64,000 nt of DNA from Streptomyces sp. B3I8 (GTDB lineage: Bacteria; Actinomycetota; Actinomycetes; Streptomycetales; Streptomycetaceae). This document shows positions 42,118-51,685 of the stretch, piece after piece. Positions within the stretch are counted from its first letter, which is position 1, and every line of letters begins with the position of its first letter. The translations under genes were made by a program, and so were the position numbers. A model generated the notes under the pieces. The model saw nothing but the letters and a program-made list of their open reading frames with translations, was not told where the DNA came from and did no database searches. The DNA lies in contig NZ_JAUSYN010000002.1 of NCBI RefSeq assembly GCF_030816915.1, positions 7,143,501 to 7,207,500 on the forward strand. Reading direction: 5' to 3'.

Positions 42118-42927
42118 ATGACCCGCGCCACCCACACCCTCACCCTCGACCAGGGCGCCCTCGAACTCGCCGTCGACCGGCACGGCGAGCAGGGCCACCC
42201 CTTCCTCCTGCTGCACGGCGGCGGCGGCCCGGCCACCGTCGCCCCGTTCGCCGCACTGCTGGCCGAACAGCGCCCGGCCAGGGTGTTCAGCCCCGTCCAC
42301 CCCGGCTTCGACGGCACCACCCGCCCCGACTGGCTGACCGACGTCCCCACCCTGGCCCGGATCTACGCGGACCTGCTCGACACCCTCGACCTGCGGGACG
42401 TCGCCGTCGTCGGCAACTCCATCGGCGGCTGGATCGCCGCCGAACTGGCGGTCCTGGGCAGCGACCGGATCACCAGCGTCACCCTCGTCAACGCCGTCGG
42501 CATCGCCGTCCCCGGCCACCCCGTTGCCGGCACCTTCTCCCTGACGCCGGTGGAACTCTCCCGGCTCTCCTTCCACGACCCCTCGAAGTTCCGCTTCGAC
42601 CCCTCGGCGCTCTCCACGGAGCAGCGCGCGGTCATGGCCGGCAACCGGGCCGCCCTCCAGGTCTACTCGGGCCCGCACACCATGGCCGACCCCACCCTCA
42701 CCGACCGGCTGGCCAAGATCACCCACCCGACGCTGGTGGCCTGGGGCGAGAGCGACAAGGTCGTGGACGCCGACTACGGGCGCGCCTACGCCGAGGCCGT
42801 GCCCGGCGCCGAGTTCCGGCTCCTTGCGGCCACCGGGCACCTGCCGCAGACCGAGACCCCCGACCAACTCCTCCCGCTGGTCTGGGACTTCGCCGACGCC
42901 CACGCCACCCACCGGCCGCAGCGCTGA
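42118..42927 (+). CDS. Alpha/beta hydrolase
   Basis: 269 residues. Oxyanion segment LLLHGGGGPATV, nucleophile elbow VVGNSIGGWIA (Ser), acid near WGESDKVVDADYG, and catalytic His in AATGHLPQTE. Related to ring-cleavage-product (MhpC-type) and haloalkane-type hydrolases. With the cupin and exporter it forms a TetR-controlled three-gene unit that may modify and expel a small toxic compound (inference). Confidence 0.85.
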   Translation: MTRATHTLTLDQGALELAVDRHGEQGHPFLLLHGGGGPATVAPFAALLAEQRPARVFSPVHPGFDGTTRPDWLTDVPTLARIYADLLDTLDLRDVAVVGNSIGGWIAAELAVLGSDRITSVTLVNAVGIAVPGHPVAGTFSLTPVELSRLSFHDPSKFRFDPSALSTEQRAVMAGNRAALQVYSGPHTMADPTLTDRLAKITHPTLVAWGESDKVVDADYGRAYAEAVPGAEFRLLAATGHLPQTETPDQLLPLVWDFADAHATHRPQR

Positions 42928-42950
42928 CCGGCGGCGGGCGGAGCACCGAC

Positions 42951-44348
42951 GTGCCGACGACCGACCGCGGGCGACCGACGGTGATCCTGGCCGTGTGCTG
43001 CCTCAGCGTGCTGGTGGTCGGCCTCGACACCACGATCCTCAACGTCGCCCTGCCCTCGATCCAGGCGGACCTGCACTGCTCGCTGGCGGGACTGCAGTGG
43101 ACCCTGGACGCGTACACCCTCGTACTGGCCTCGCTGCTCATCCTGGCCGGCGCCACCGCCGACCGGGTGGGACGGCGACGCGTCTTCCACCTCGGACTGA
43201 TGCTGTTCACCGGCGGCTCCGCCCTGTGCAGCCTGGCCCCCTCACTGGACTGGCTGATCGTCTTCCGCATGGCGCAGGCCCTCGGCGGCTGCATGCTGAC
43301 CCCGGTCGCCATGGCCATCCTCACGCACGCCCACCCGCGGCCGAAGGAGCGGGCCCGCGCCATCGGCGTGTGGGGCGGGGTGGTCGGCATCAGTATGGCG
43401 GCCGGGCCGATCCTCGGTGGCGTCCTGGTGCAGAGCGCCGGGTGGCGCTCGGTGTTCTGGCTCAACGTGCCCATCGGGCTCGCCGCCCTGCTGCTGGCCA
43501 CCGTGTTCGTCCCGGAGTCGCGCGCGCCGCGCCCCCGCCGGGCGGACCCGGTCGGCCAGCTGCTGCTGACCGCCGCGCTCGGGGCACTGACGTACGCCGT
43601 CATCGAGGCGCCGGGCCATGGCTGGACCTCGCCCCTGATCCTGTCCTGCCTGCTCGCCTCGGCGGGCGCGTCGGCCGTGCTCGTCCCCTACGAGCTGCGG
43701 CGCCACGAGCCGCTGATCGATCCCCGGCTCTTCCGCGCCGCCCCCTTCGCCGGGGCGACGGTGATGGCGGTGTGCGCCTTCACCGCGCTCGGCGGCTTCC
43801 TGTTCGCCGCCACCCTGCACCTGCAACGGGACCTGGGGCTCGGAGCGCTGGCGGCCGGGACACAGCTGCTGCCGATGGCGGTGCCGTCGCTGCTGTGCCC
43901 GCCGCTGGCCGGACGGATGGTCGCCGGCCGGGGCCCGCGCCTTCCGCTGCTGCTCGCCGGTACCGGCATGGCCGCGGGCGGTCTGCTGGCGCTCCCGGCC
44001 ACCCGTCCCGACGTCCACTCCACCCTGCTCCTGGACGTGGCGTTCGCGCTGTTCGGGGTGGGATTCGGCTTCGTCAACGCGCCCATCACCGACACGGCGG
44101 TCTCCGGGCTGCCGCGCGACCGGGCGGGGGTGGCCGCCGCCATCGCCGCCACCGGCCGTCAGGTCGGCGCGGCGCTGGGCATCGCGGTGACCGGCGCGGT
44201 GCTCGCGGCGGGGAGCCGTGCGGGTGCGTGGTGGATCATCGCGGGCTGCGGCCTGACGGTGCTCGTGGTGAGCCCCCTCACCACGAGCCCCCGGGCCGCA
44301 GCCCCGGACCCCGACGCGGTGATGGTGCGCCGGCCGGTGCGGGGCTAG
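42951..44348 (+). CDS. MFS drug exporter, DHA2 (14-helix) type
   Basis: 465-residue membrane transporter. Starts at GTG 42951 after GGCGGAG. Motif A-like segment LADRVGRRRVF-type (ADRVGRRRVFHLGLM), motif C-like GPILGGVL, and WTLDAYTLVLASLLILAG in helix 2. Twelve or more hydrophobic helices are seen. Typical antibiotic or aromatic efflux pump driven by protons. Its stop codon TAG (44346-44348) is made by the first bases of the adjacent MITE, so the original C-terminus was probably different. Confidence 0.87.
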   Translation: MPTTDRGRPTVILAVCCLSVLVVGLDTTILNVALPSIQADLHCSLAGLQWTLDAYTLVLASLLILAGATADRVGRRRVFHLGLMLFTGGSALCSLAPSLDWLIVFRMAQALGGCMLTPVAMAILTHAHPRPKERARAIGVWGGVVGISMAAGPILGGVLVQSAGWRSVFWLNVPIGLAALLLATVFVPESRAPRPRRADPVGQLLLTAALGALTYAVIEAPGHGWTSPLILSCLLASAGASAVLVPYELRRHEPLIDPRLFRAAPFAGATVMAVCAFTALGGFLFAATLHLQRDLGLGALAAGTQLLPMAVPSLLCPPLAGRMVAGRGPRLPLLLAGTGMAAGGLLALPATRPDVHSTLLLDVAFALFGVGFGFVNAPITDTAVSGLPRDRAGVAAAIAATGRQVGAALGIAVTGAVLAAGSRAGAWWIIAGCGLTVLVVSPLTTSPRAAAPDPDAVMVRRPVRG

Positions 44349-44588
44349 GGCCTGTTGCGACGAGTCCCGCCTGCCCCGCGACGCCATGCGCGCTCCCCCG
44401 AGCTCCCGGCTTCGCTCGGGCAGGGGGACCCCCTCTCGCCGCACCGGGCCCGGACCCGAGTACATCCGGTACGAGGGCCTGGGCCCGGCATTCCCCCGAG
44501 CTCTTCGAGCAGGGGCCCCAGAGCACGCACCTGACGCCGCAGGACCCGCCCTCCGGGCGGGCGACGGGACTTTCGCAACAGGCCCTAC
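44346..44588. mobile_element. MITE (non-coding element with 22-bp terminal inverted repeats), 243 bp
   Basis: The left end begins TAGGGCCTGTTGCGACGAGT and the right end is its near-perfect inverse (CGGGACTTTCGCAACAGGCC then CTA). TA flanks both ends, suggesting a TA target-site duplication. The interior has two hairpins of the type CCCGAGC...GCTCGGG. No ORF. Related copies: 60229-60383 and the end at 23157-23185. Confidence 0.8.
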
Positions 44589-44658
44589 GCGTTCCGGGCG
44601 GCCCGGTGTCCACCCGCACCACCGGGATCGCCCCTGCCATGCGGGTACCCGTCCGGTC

Positions 44659-45576
44659 CTACGGACGTACCCGAACGACGGTCTTCCCCTTGCGCCGCCC
44701 GGTCGAGTTGAAGGTGGCGACCGCGTCGTCGAGGGACACGGTGGTGCCGATGTTCGTACGCAGCCGCCCGTCCCGCACCCGCTGCACGATCTCACCCAGT
44801 TGGGCGCGGTCGGCCTCGACCACGAAATCGATCGCCAGGCCGTCGGCGGGACGGGCCTCGACCGGGCCCACGACCGACACCAGCGTCCCGCCGGCCCTGA
44901 GCAGAGCCGCGGAGCTCCGCTGGACATCGCCCCCGATCACGTCGAAGACCAGGTCGACACCGCCGACGTCTGCCAGGGCGTCGTGCCCGAGGTCGACGAA
45001 CTCGTGTGCGCCGAAGTCGAGCACCTTGTCCCGGTCGGCGGCGCGCCCGGTGCCGATGACGTGGGCGCCGGCCTCGCGTGCGAGCTGGGTCACCATCGTC
45101 CCGACCGCTCCGGCCGCGCCGTGGGCGAGGACGGTCCGGCCGGCCTGGAGACGGCCGTGCTGGAACAGCCCCTGCCAGGCGGTCAGACCCGAGATGGGCA
45201 GGGACGCGCCCACCGTGAAGTCGACGTCGCCGGGCAGTGGTGCGAGGTTGCGCGCCTCGATCGCCACGTACTCCGCGAGGGTGCCGTCGCGGTGCCAGTC
45301 GGCGAGGCCGAACACCCGCTGTCCGACCGACAGTCCCGTCGTGCCGTAGCCGAGGGCGGTGACCACTCCGGCCAGCTCGTGGCCGGGGATCGACGGGGTC
45401 CTGTCACGGCCGGCGCGATCGGTCCAGGTCGACGGCCACTCCCATTCGGTCGGGACGAAGCCCGACGCGTGAACGCGGACGATGACGTCGTTGATCGCCG
45501 CGGACGGCTCGGGCCGGTCCGTCAGCGTCGTCCCGGCCGTTCCCGCGGCCGGGTCGGTGGCCACAACGGCTTTCAT
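44659..45576 (-). CDS. Zinc-free NADP-dependent alcohol dehydrogenase / quinone oxidoreductase (MDR family)
   Basis: 305 residues. MDR fold: catalytic-domain segment PGHELAGVVTALGYG, nucleotide motif AHGAAGAVGTMVTQLA, and C-terminal FNSTGRRKGKTVVRVRP. No zinc ligand cysteines, so a quinone oxidoreductase type. Start at the ATG 45576 following GAGAGGGG. It lies 66 bases after the TetR gene in the same direction. Confidence 0.85.
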   Translation of the reverse strand: MKAVVATDPAAGTAGTTLTDRPEPSAAINDVIVRVHASGFVPTEWEWPSTWTDRAGRDRTPSIPGHELAGVVTALGYGTTGLSVGQRVFGLADWHRDGTLAEYVAIEARNLAPLPGDVDFTVGASLPISGLTAWQGLFQHGRLQAGRTVLAHGAAGAVGTMVTQLAREAGAHVIGTGRAADRDKVLDFGAHEFVDLGHDALADVGGVDLVFDVIGGDVQRSSAALLRAGGTLVSVVGPVEARPADGLAIDFVVEADRAQLGEIVQRVRDGRLRTNIGTTVSLDDAVATFNSTGRRKGKTVVRVRP

Positions 45577-45642
45577 CACAGTGTTCCCCTCTCGCCGCAC
45601 GGAGACCCCCGCGGCCACGACGCCGGACGGTCCTGTCGCTCA

Positions 45643-46239
45643 TCATGGCCTGTCGTCGGCGGGCTGTCGCAGTCCCGCGACGAGGATGCCGACGAGGCGG
45701 CGGGCGTCGTACTCCGGATCCCGTTCCGCCCCGATGCAGAGGTTGCCGACGCCGCGCATCAGCTGGTACGGCTTCAGGCCGGGGCGGATCTCGCCGGAAG
45801 CGACCGCCGCGTCCAGCAGCTCGGAGCACACCGGGAGGAGCCGGTCGAGGAAGTGGGCGTGCAGGGACTGGAAACCGGGGTCGTCCGAGCGGAGCACGGA
45901 GGCGAGGCCGTGCTTGGTCACCAGGAAGTCGACGAAGAGGTCGATCCACCGGCCCAGCGCGGCGTGCGGGGACGCGGCACTGGCCAGCAGGGCCGGACCG
46001 GCTTCGGCGCACGCCTCGATCTGGTGCCGGTAGACGGCGACGATGAGGTCCGCCCGGGTGGGGAAGTGGCGGTAGATCGTGCCCGTCCCGACGCCCGCCC
46101 TGGCCGCGATGTCCCGCACCGGCGCCTCGACGCCGGAGGCGACGAACACCGCGGCGGCCGCGTCCAGCAGGGTCTGCTCGTTGCGCCGGGCGTCCGCCCG
46201 CTTGGACCGGACCGTGGGCTCGTGGGCGTCGTCCACCAC
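45643..46239 (-). CDS. TetR-family regulator
   Basis: 198 residues. HTH region RRNEQTLLDAAAAVFVASG and IAARAGVGTGTIYRHFPTRA. Helical C-terminal ligand domain. It precedes the quinone oxidoreductase gene and probably controls it. Confidence 0.86.
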   Translation of the reverse strand: MVDDAHEPTVRSKRADARRNEQTLLDAAAAVFVASGVEAPVRDIAARAGVGTGTIYRHFPTRADLIVAVYRHQIEACAEAGPALLASAASPHAALGRWIDLFVDFLVTKHGLASVLRSDDPGFQSLHAHFLDRLLPVCSELLDAAVASGEIRPGLKPYQLMRGVGNLCIGAERDPEYDARRLVGILVAGLRQPADDRP

Positions 46240-46384
46240 GTGGGGCTCCTCTCAGCGCCCCCACCGTACGGCACGGGGTCCCTCCCGTACGGCCGAGCGT
46301 TCTGCCGTCTGCCTGCGTCGCCGGGGTCCGCCCCGGCACCCCATTTTCCCACCGGCCCTCCGGCCGGAAGACCACCCCTCCCGA

Positions 46385-47065
46385 CTACCGGGTGGGTGAG
46401 GTGGCGACCCAGGGGGTCCGGGTCTCCGGCACGGGGCCGGTGGTGACCTCGAAGCGGTCCCCGACGCGGGCGCGGTCGTAGAACCACTTGGCGTCCCCGG
46501 CCCCCAGGCCCAGCCACCCCGTGTCGGTGCCGAGCGAACCGGCCGCCTTCTCGGGTGCGAGGGCACCGGCGTAGACCTGTGTGTTGTCGGCCGTCCGCAG
46601 TTCCACCACGTACGGGACCTTGAACGAGGCGCGACCCTTGACGGCCGCGTCCGGGAGCAGCAGCGGCCGGCGCTTGGCGGTGACCGTCAGCGTGCCACCG
46701 GTCGGGAAGGCGGTGAGGGAGGCGGAGTCGATCCGCAGCACCCGGTCCCCGGAGTGCAGGGTGTGCCCGCCCAGGTCGAGGGAGCCGTCCGCCTGCCGCG
46801 GCGCCGGGGTCGACACGGGGCGGGGGGCGGTGCCGGAGGCCGCGGCCGATCGGTGGTGGCGCGGGGCGGGCCCCTCCTCGTGCAGGGTGAACGCGGCGAC
46901 CGTCAGCGCACAGGCCGCCGTGGCCGCCGCGCCGAACGCCGCCGTCACCCGACGGCGCAGCAGCCGGCGCCGCGCCCGGACGCGGATCTCGGCGGGGGGT
47001 ACGGGAGCCGCGGCCTCGTGTGCGCTCGCCAGCTCGCGCAGCGCGGTGGCCAGCTCATCCGACAC
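46385..47065 (-). CDS. Membrane protein coupled to the ECF sigma gene
   Basis: 226 residues starting at GTG 47065, inside the last codons of the sigma gene. A short cytoplasmic N-terminus (about 35 residues), one membrane helix (VTAAFGAAATAACALTVAAF), then an extracytoplasmic part of about 165 residues with no recognised domain. The position and topology suggest an anti-sigma or regulatory partner, but the cytoplasmic part is short and lacks the zinc anti-sigma motif. Confidence 0.7.
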   Translation of the reverse strand: MSDELATALRELASAHEAAAPVPPAEIRVRARRRLLRRRVTAAFGAAATAACALTVAAFTLHEEGPAPRHHRSAAASGTAPRPVSTPAPRQADGSLDLGGHTLHSGDRVLRIDSASLTAFPTGGTLTVTAKRRPLLLPDAAVKGRASFKVPYVVELRTADNTQVYAGALAPEKAAGSLGTDTGWLGLGAGDAKWFYDRARVGDRFEVTTGPVPETRTPWVATSPTR

Positions 47066-47570
47066 GGCCGCTCTCCCTCCAGGCAGACTCCTCGGCCTCG
47101 TCCACCGCCAGCCGCCGGGCCAGCGCCGCCCGTCCGCGCGACAGCCGGGCCTTGACCGTTCCCGCGGGCGCACCGGTCTCGGAGGCTACCTGCTCGACAC
47201 TGAGGTCGCACAGATGGTGGAGGACGATCGCCATGCGCTGACTCTCCGGGAGCTCCCGCAGCGCGGCGACCAGGGCGGCGCGCTCGGGCCCGGGACCGGG
47301 GTCCGGTTCGGGCGGCGGACTGTGCCGCACCAGCTCCACCCACCGCTTGGCCCGGCGCCAGCGGCTGACCGCGAGCCGCATGGCCACCGTACGTGTCCAC
47401 GCCTCCGGCGCCTCGTCGACCAGGAGCTTGTGACGCCGGCCCCAGGCGCGCACGAACGCCTCCTGCACCACGTCCTGCGCCTCGCCCAGGTCCCCGGTGA
47501 AGGCGTAGAGCTGCCCGGTCAGACGGGGGAACGCGGCCGCGTAGAAGGCGTCGAACTCGTCCTCGGTCAT
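47055..47570 (-). CDS. RNA polymerase ECF sigma factor (SigE family of Streptomyces-type small factors)
   Basis: 171 residues. Region 2: EFDAFYAAAFPRLTGQLYAF and EAQDVVQEAFVRAWGR. Region 4: LPESQRMAIVLHHL, DLSVEQVASETGAPAGTVKA. Start ATG at 47570; the longer frame has no sigma similarity. Its end overlaps the membrane protein gene by 11 bases, implying coupled translation. Complete, unlike the sigma remnant at 11813. Confidence 0.87.
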   Translation of the reverse strand: MTEDEFDAFYAAAFPRLTGQLYAFTGDLGEAQDVVQEAFVRAWGRRHKLLVDEAPEAWTRTVAMRLAVSRWRRAKRWVELVRHSPPPEPDPGPGPERAALVAALRELPESQRMAIVLHHLCDLSVEQVASETGAPAGTVKARLSRGRAALARRLAVDEAEESAWRESGRVG

Positions 47571-47766
47571 GCTCTCCACCGAACGTCTCGGAATCCCGTG
47601 CGACCCACCCGTCACGCTACGAACGGATCCCACGGGTCGCGCACATCGAAGCACACCCCCAGAGGGAGACGGCGAACACGGGTACCGGGATCCGGCGGTC
47701 GCGAGATTCTTCGGGCGCCCGCCACCGGGGCGCTGCCGGCAACGCCTGGCCGCCCCGACACGCCTG

Positions 47767-47795
47767 TGCCGGGCGACAGTTGGTGTCGCCCGGCA
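47767..47795. terminator. Terminator of the GH76 operon
   Basis: Perfect 12-bp stem TGCCGGGCGACA (47767-47778) with 47784-47795, 5-base loop, just after the second GH76 gene. Confidence 0.8.
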
Positions 47796-47808
47796 CGTCG
47801 GGGAGCGG

Positions 47809-49774
47809 TCAGAGGCCGTCGGCCGCGGTCAGTGCCTCCAGGGCACCGGCCTGGGTGCGCCAGTCACTGACGTTCGGTGAACCGCCGGACCAGCGCTGGC
47901 CGAGGCGGTTGAGGGGATCGCGGTCGGTGGTCCAGATCGTGTCGGCCTGCTTCACGAGGAAGGCGCGGTAGGCGGCCGAGTTCGTGGCGTCCGCCAGGTC
48001 GGCCAGGTGGCGGACGAAGATGCCCTTGAACTGCTTCTGGTTGTCGTCACAGGTGTTCGTGCCGGTGTCGCAGGATTCCGTCAGGACACCGTTCCGGGTC
48101 AGCAGGGGAGAGGAGAGGGCCGCGTCGGCGAGACGCCTCGCGGTGCTCCGGTAGCGGTCGTCACCGGTGGACCGCCACAGCTGGGTGAACGCGCCGATGG
48201 CCAGTCCCTGGTTGTAACTCCACACCGTCTGCCCGTTGTTGGCACAGCCGCCGGTGAGGCCGTCGTTGACGAGGCCCGAGGAGTCGATCAGGCCGCTGTT
48301 CAGGTACCAGCCGGCCGCCGTGGTCGCGCGCGTGCCCCATGTGGTGTCACCGGGGAGCCGCTGGTGCAGCGAGGTGGTGAGCCACAGATAGAGGCCGTTG
48401 GTCACCGCGTTCTTGTATGTGCGCTCACGGTTCCACCACACCCCGCCGCCGCAGGTGCCGGTGTCCCAGAACGTGTGGATGTACGAGGTGATCGTGACCG
48501 CCTCGTCCAGGTACCGGCGTTCGTGCGTGAGGTCGTACGCGTCCAGCCAGGCGATCGCCCACCAGGCCGCGTCGTCGACGGCGCGGCTGATGAAGTGGCC
48601 CTCGATCGGGTCGGAACCGCGGCCGCCCGCGGGGAAGACCCCCCGGTTCTGCTCGAAGGTACGGGCGATCGCCCAGTCGTAGTCGTGGTCCCCGGTACGC
48701 CGGGCGAAGTCGACGAGCGCGGTGAGAGTGGCCGCCGAGTTCCACCAACTGCTGCGCCACCAGCCCTCGTCGGTCCGGTACGACGCCATCAGCGCGTCCG
48801 CTGCCGCGCGGGCCCGGGTGGGCGCGGGGCGGGCCCACGCGGTGCAGCTCCCCTCCGCGTGGCCGGCCTCCCGGCCGCAGGCGCGGACCGCACCGCCGTA
48901 GAGCAGCCCGCGCGGGTCGCGGGTGGCGAACATGGCCGTACGGGCCGATGTGGCGCCGGAGGACACGCCGGTGCGGCCCAGGGAGGAGCCCTCGGGCCAG
49001 GTGGCGCCCTCGTCCCCAGGAACGGTCCAGCCAGATCTCGTCGCCCGGACCGCCGTTCTCGATCGTGCCCCAGGCCGTCGCGTCGCGCTGGTCGACGTGA
49101 AGGCTGATGGTGCGTCCGAAGAGCGTGGTGGAGGGCACCGGACGCTCGTCGGACGGCGCGGTGGCGGGGTCCGCGCCGTCGCAGTGGGTGCCGTCGCACA
49201 CCTTGGGGTACACCCAGTCGGTGCAGGTGACACCGGCGGCGTCACCGCAGGCGCGGATCCAGCCGCGGCGGTGCCCCACCGGGTCGGTGATGTTGTACAT
49301 GAGGGTGCGCGTGCCGGTCCAGGAGCTGGGGATGCTCGCCTTGCCGAGCAGTCCCTCCCAGGTGGCGCCCCGGTCCCAGGAGCGGTCGAGCCAGACGGCG
49401 TCGCCCCGCGTGCCGTTGTCGATGCTCGCCCACGCCATGTCGTCCGGGTCGGAGACGTGCAGCCGCAGTACGCGCCCGTTGACCGTGCGGTCGGCGACCG
49501 GGAAGGTCTCCTTCCGCGCCTGGGAGGGGTCGAGGGCGTCGCATGCCAGGGCGCAGACCTGCCCGGTCGCCGCCCGGGAGGGCGTGGGCAGGGCGACGAC
49601 ACCGGCCAGCGCCCCGGTGAGGACCAGGAGGAGTGAGAGGAGGACGGGGAGAGCCGCCCTCGCGGTCGTCCTCCCTCCGCGCCCGGACAACGTTGTCGAC
49701 GACCGCGGCCGCCGCGAGTGACGCGCGGCCCCGCTCACGGCCGCGCTCACGGTTCCGCCCGTGATCCCGCTCAT
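47809..49774 (-). pseudogene. Secreted GH76 alpha-1,6-mannanase-like gene with one frameshift
   Basis: Reads from ATG 49774 (overlapping the previous stop by 4 bases) as a signal peptide, then two copies of an about 125-residue module with cysteines and Asp-box motifs (RSWDRGATW). At 49014-49017 the run CCCC (GGGG on the coding strand) puts the frame out by one within the second Asp-box; removing one base restores SWDEGATWPEGSSL and continues to the stop at 47809. The C-terminal GH76 domain contains the catalytic pair in RAVDDAAWWAIAW and GGGVWWNRERTYKNA. As written it would be cut short, but a sequencing error in the run is possible. It is the second gene of the GH76 operon. Confidence 0.75.
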
Positions 49775-51252
49775 GACGCCGCGTTCAGCAGGTCGAGGGC
49801 ACTCTGCTGGCGTGCCGCGTCCACCTTGTCCAGCGGACCCGACCAGCGCAGGCCGTACTGGTCCAGCGCGTTGCGGTCGGCGGAGTAGGCACGGTCCGCC
49901 TGGCGCCGCAGGTAGGACGTGTAAGGATGGTCGGAGAGCACGGAGTTGAGCCGGGCCAGGCCGCGCACGTCCGCGCCCTTGAAGGACGGACCGTCGCCCC
50001 CGCAGTCGCCGCTCTCGCACGGGTCGCGCAGGATGCCGTCACCGGTGTGCAGGGAGGACGTGGTGGTCGCCGCGTCGGCGATCTGCCGGGCGGCGGTCAG
50101 GGTGCCACCGTCATTCGTGGCCTTGTACAGCTCGGTCAGCGCGCCGAGGAGGACACCCTGGTTGTAGGACCAGACGGTGTCGCCGTTGTTGCGGCAGGTG
50201 GAGAGGTTCACGCCGTCGTTGACCAGGTGGGAACCGTTGATCATGCCGGTGCCCTGGAACCAGCTCCAGCCGGACCGCGCGCGGGACAGGTACGCGGTGT
50301 CACCGGGGATGCGGTTGTGCAGGGCCGCGTCGAGCTGGATGTACAGGGAGTTGGTGATGGCGTTCTTGTAGGTGCGCGCGGTGCTCCACCACACGCCGCC
50401 GCCGCACGTGCCGTCCCAGTAGGCGGCCATGTGGTCGGCGTCGGCCCGCGCGGTGTTCAGATAGCGGCTGTCACCCGTGAGGTCGTACGCGGCGACCCAG
50501 GCCAGGCCCCACCAGCCGGTGTCGTCGAGGTAGTCGTTGCGGAACTGCCCGCCCTGCGCGTTGATGTTCTGGTCGTAGGTGCGGGCGATCGCGTAGCGGT
50601 AACTGCCCATGCCCGTCAGGCGGATGTTGTCGATGACGGCGGTCAGGGCGTTGGCCGAGTTCCACCAGCCGGTGGTGTCGAACAGGCCGGTGCCGTAGTT
50701 GTACAGGCTCATCAGGCCGGTGGCAGCGGCGGTGCGCCGCTCGCCGGCGTTCCACGTGGTGCGCGCCCACGGGGTGCAGGCGATCTCGCCGCGGTCCCCG
50801 GCCTTGCCGCAGGCCCGCAGGGCGCCGACGCCGTGGTTGTTCCAGTCGTCGATGTTGTACATCTGGGTGCGCCGGCCGCTCTGTCCGGCGGGCACGGTGG
50901 TGTCGCCCAGTTTGCTGCCGGAGTTCCAGGTGCGGCCGCCGTCGAGGGAGCGGTCCAGCCAGACCTCGTCGCCGGGGCTGCCGTTGGTGAGGGAGGCCCA
51001 GCCCATCGCGTCGGAGTCGTCGAAGTGCAGGGTGAGGGAGCGGCCGTAGATGCTCGCGGTGACGGATGTGCGGTCGCCGGGGGAGGCGGCGGGGTCGCGG
51101 GCGTCGCAGTAGGTGTTGCAGATGGTCGCCGCCGTGGAGGTGTCCGCGGCGGTGGCCGGGGTGGGAGTGAGGGCCGCGAGGGCGGCGCCGAGGACCGTGG
51201 CGAGTACGACGGCGGGCCGGCGCAGCGCTCCGGGTCTGGACATGGTGGTCAT
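49771..51252 (-). CDS. Secreted GH76 alpha-1,6-mannanase-like enzyme with N-terminal Asp-box module
   Basis: 493 residues. Signal peptide (about 1-35), one module of about 125 residues (cysteines [21 protein letters not shown]; Asp-box SLDGGRTW), then the GH76 (alpha/alpha)6 domain from about 165: [17 protein letters not shown] has the neighbouring catalytic aspartates, [19 protein letters not shown] is the family hallmark. It hydrolyses alpha-1,6-mannan, for example from fungal or mycobacterial-type walls. AGGGAGG lies 10 bases upstream. First gene of a two-gene operon; a LacI-type palindrome lies 216 bases upstream. Confidence 0.87.
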   Translation of the reverse strand: MTTMSRPGALRRPAVVLATVLGAALAALTPTPATAADTSTAATICNTYCDARDPAASPGDRTSVTASIYGRSLTLHFDDSDAMGWASLTNGSPGDEVWLDRSLDGGRTWNSGSKLGDTTVPAGQSGRRTQMYNIDDWNNHGVGALRACGKAGDRGEIACTPWARTTWNAGERRTAAATGLMSLYNYGTGLFDTTGWWNSANALTAVIDNIRLTGMGSYRYAIARTYDQNINAQGGQFRNDYLDDTGWWGLAWVAAYDLTGDSRYLNTARADADHMAAYWDGTCGGGVWWSTARTYKNAITNSLYIQLDAALHNRIPGDTAYLSRARSGWSWFQGTGMINGSHLVNDGVNLSTCRNNGDTVWSYNQGVLLGALTELYKATNDGGTLTAARQIADAATTTSSLHTGDGILRDPCESGDCGGDGPSFKGADVRGLARLNSVLSDHPYTSYLRRQADRAYSADRNALDQYGLRWSGPLDKVDAARQQSALDLLNAAS

Positions 51253-51467
51253 GGGGGGAGGACCTCCCTGCTCGGTGGGGGACCCCGGGCCGGGGCGGCG
51301 AGGACGGGTGTGCCGTGCGGTCGCAGGTCGTGACGGTGGGCCCGGGGGTGTGGGGTGAGAGCGGGGCGAAGGCGATGCGGGGGTGGAGCGTGATGGGGGA
51401 GTGCGATGGGGGAGTACGCGAGGGGGGAGCGGGCTTTCGGTGAGGCGCTCGCGCGGCGCCTGACACA

Positions 51468-51479
51468 GAGAGCGCTCTC
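51468..51479. promoter_or_regulatory. GAGAGCGCTCTC LacI-type operator
   Basis: Perfect 12-bp palindrome of the kind bound by LacI-family sugar regulators in Streptomyces (CebR and relatives use GGGAGCGCTCCC-like sites). Upstream of the GH76 operon. No LacI gene is in the window. Confidence 0.6.
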
Positions 51480-51685
51480 AGACGGTAGTGCTGAGCTGGG
51501 GGGACGTCAACGGGGCCGGACGGAAGCCGAGTTGCACTTCGCGGTGGCGGGGCCCGGCCGCGGGCCGACGCCCGGGTGGGCGCGGCGGCGGTGGGCGCGC
51601 CAGGGGCGGCGCGCCGGTTGCGCCCGTCCTGGGCCGCGCCCACCGCGGGCCGGCCTCTGGCCCGCGTGCGAGGCCGGCGCCCTGC

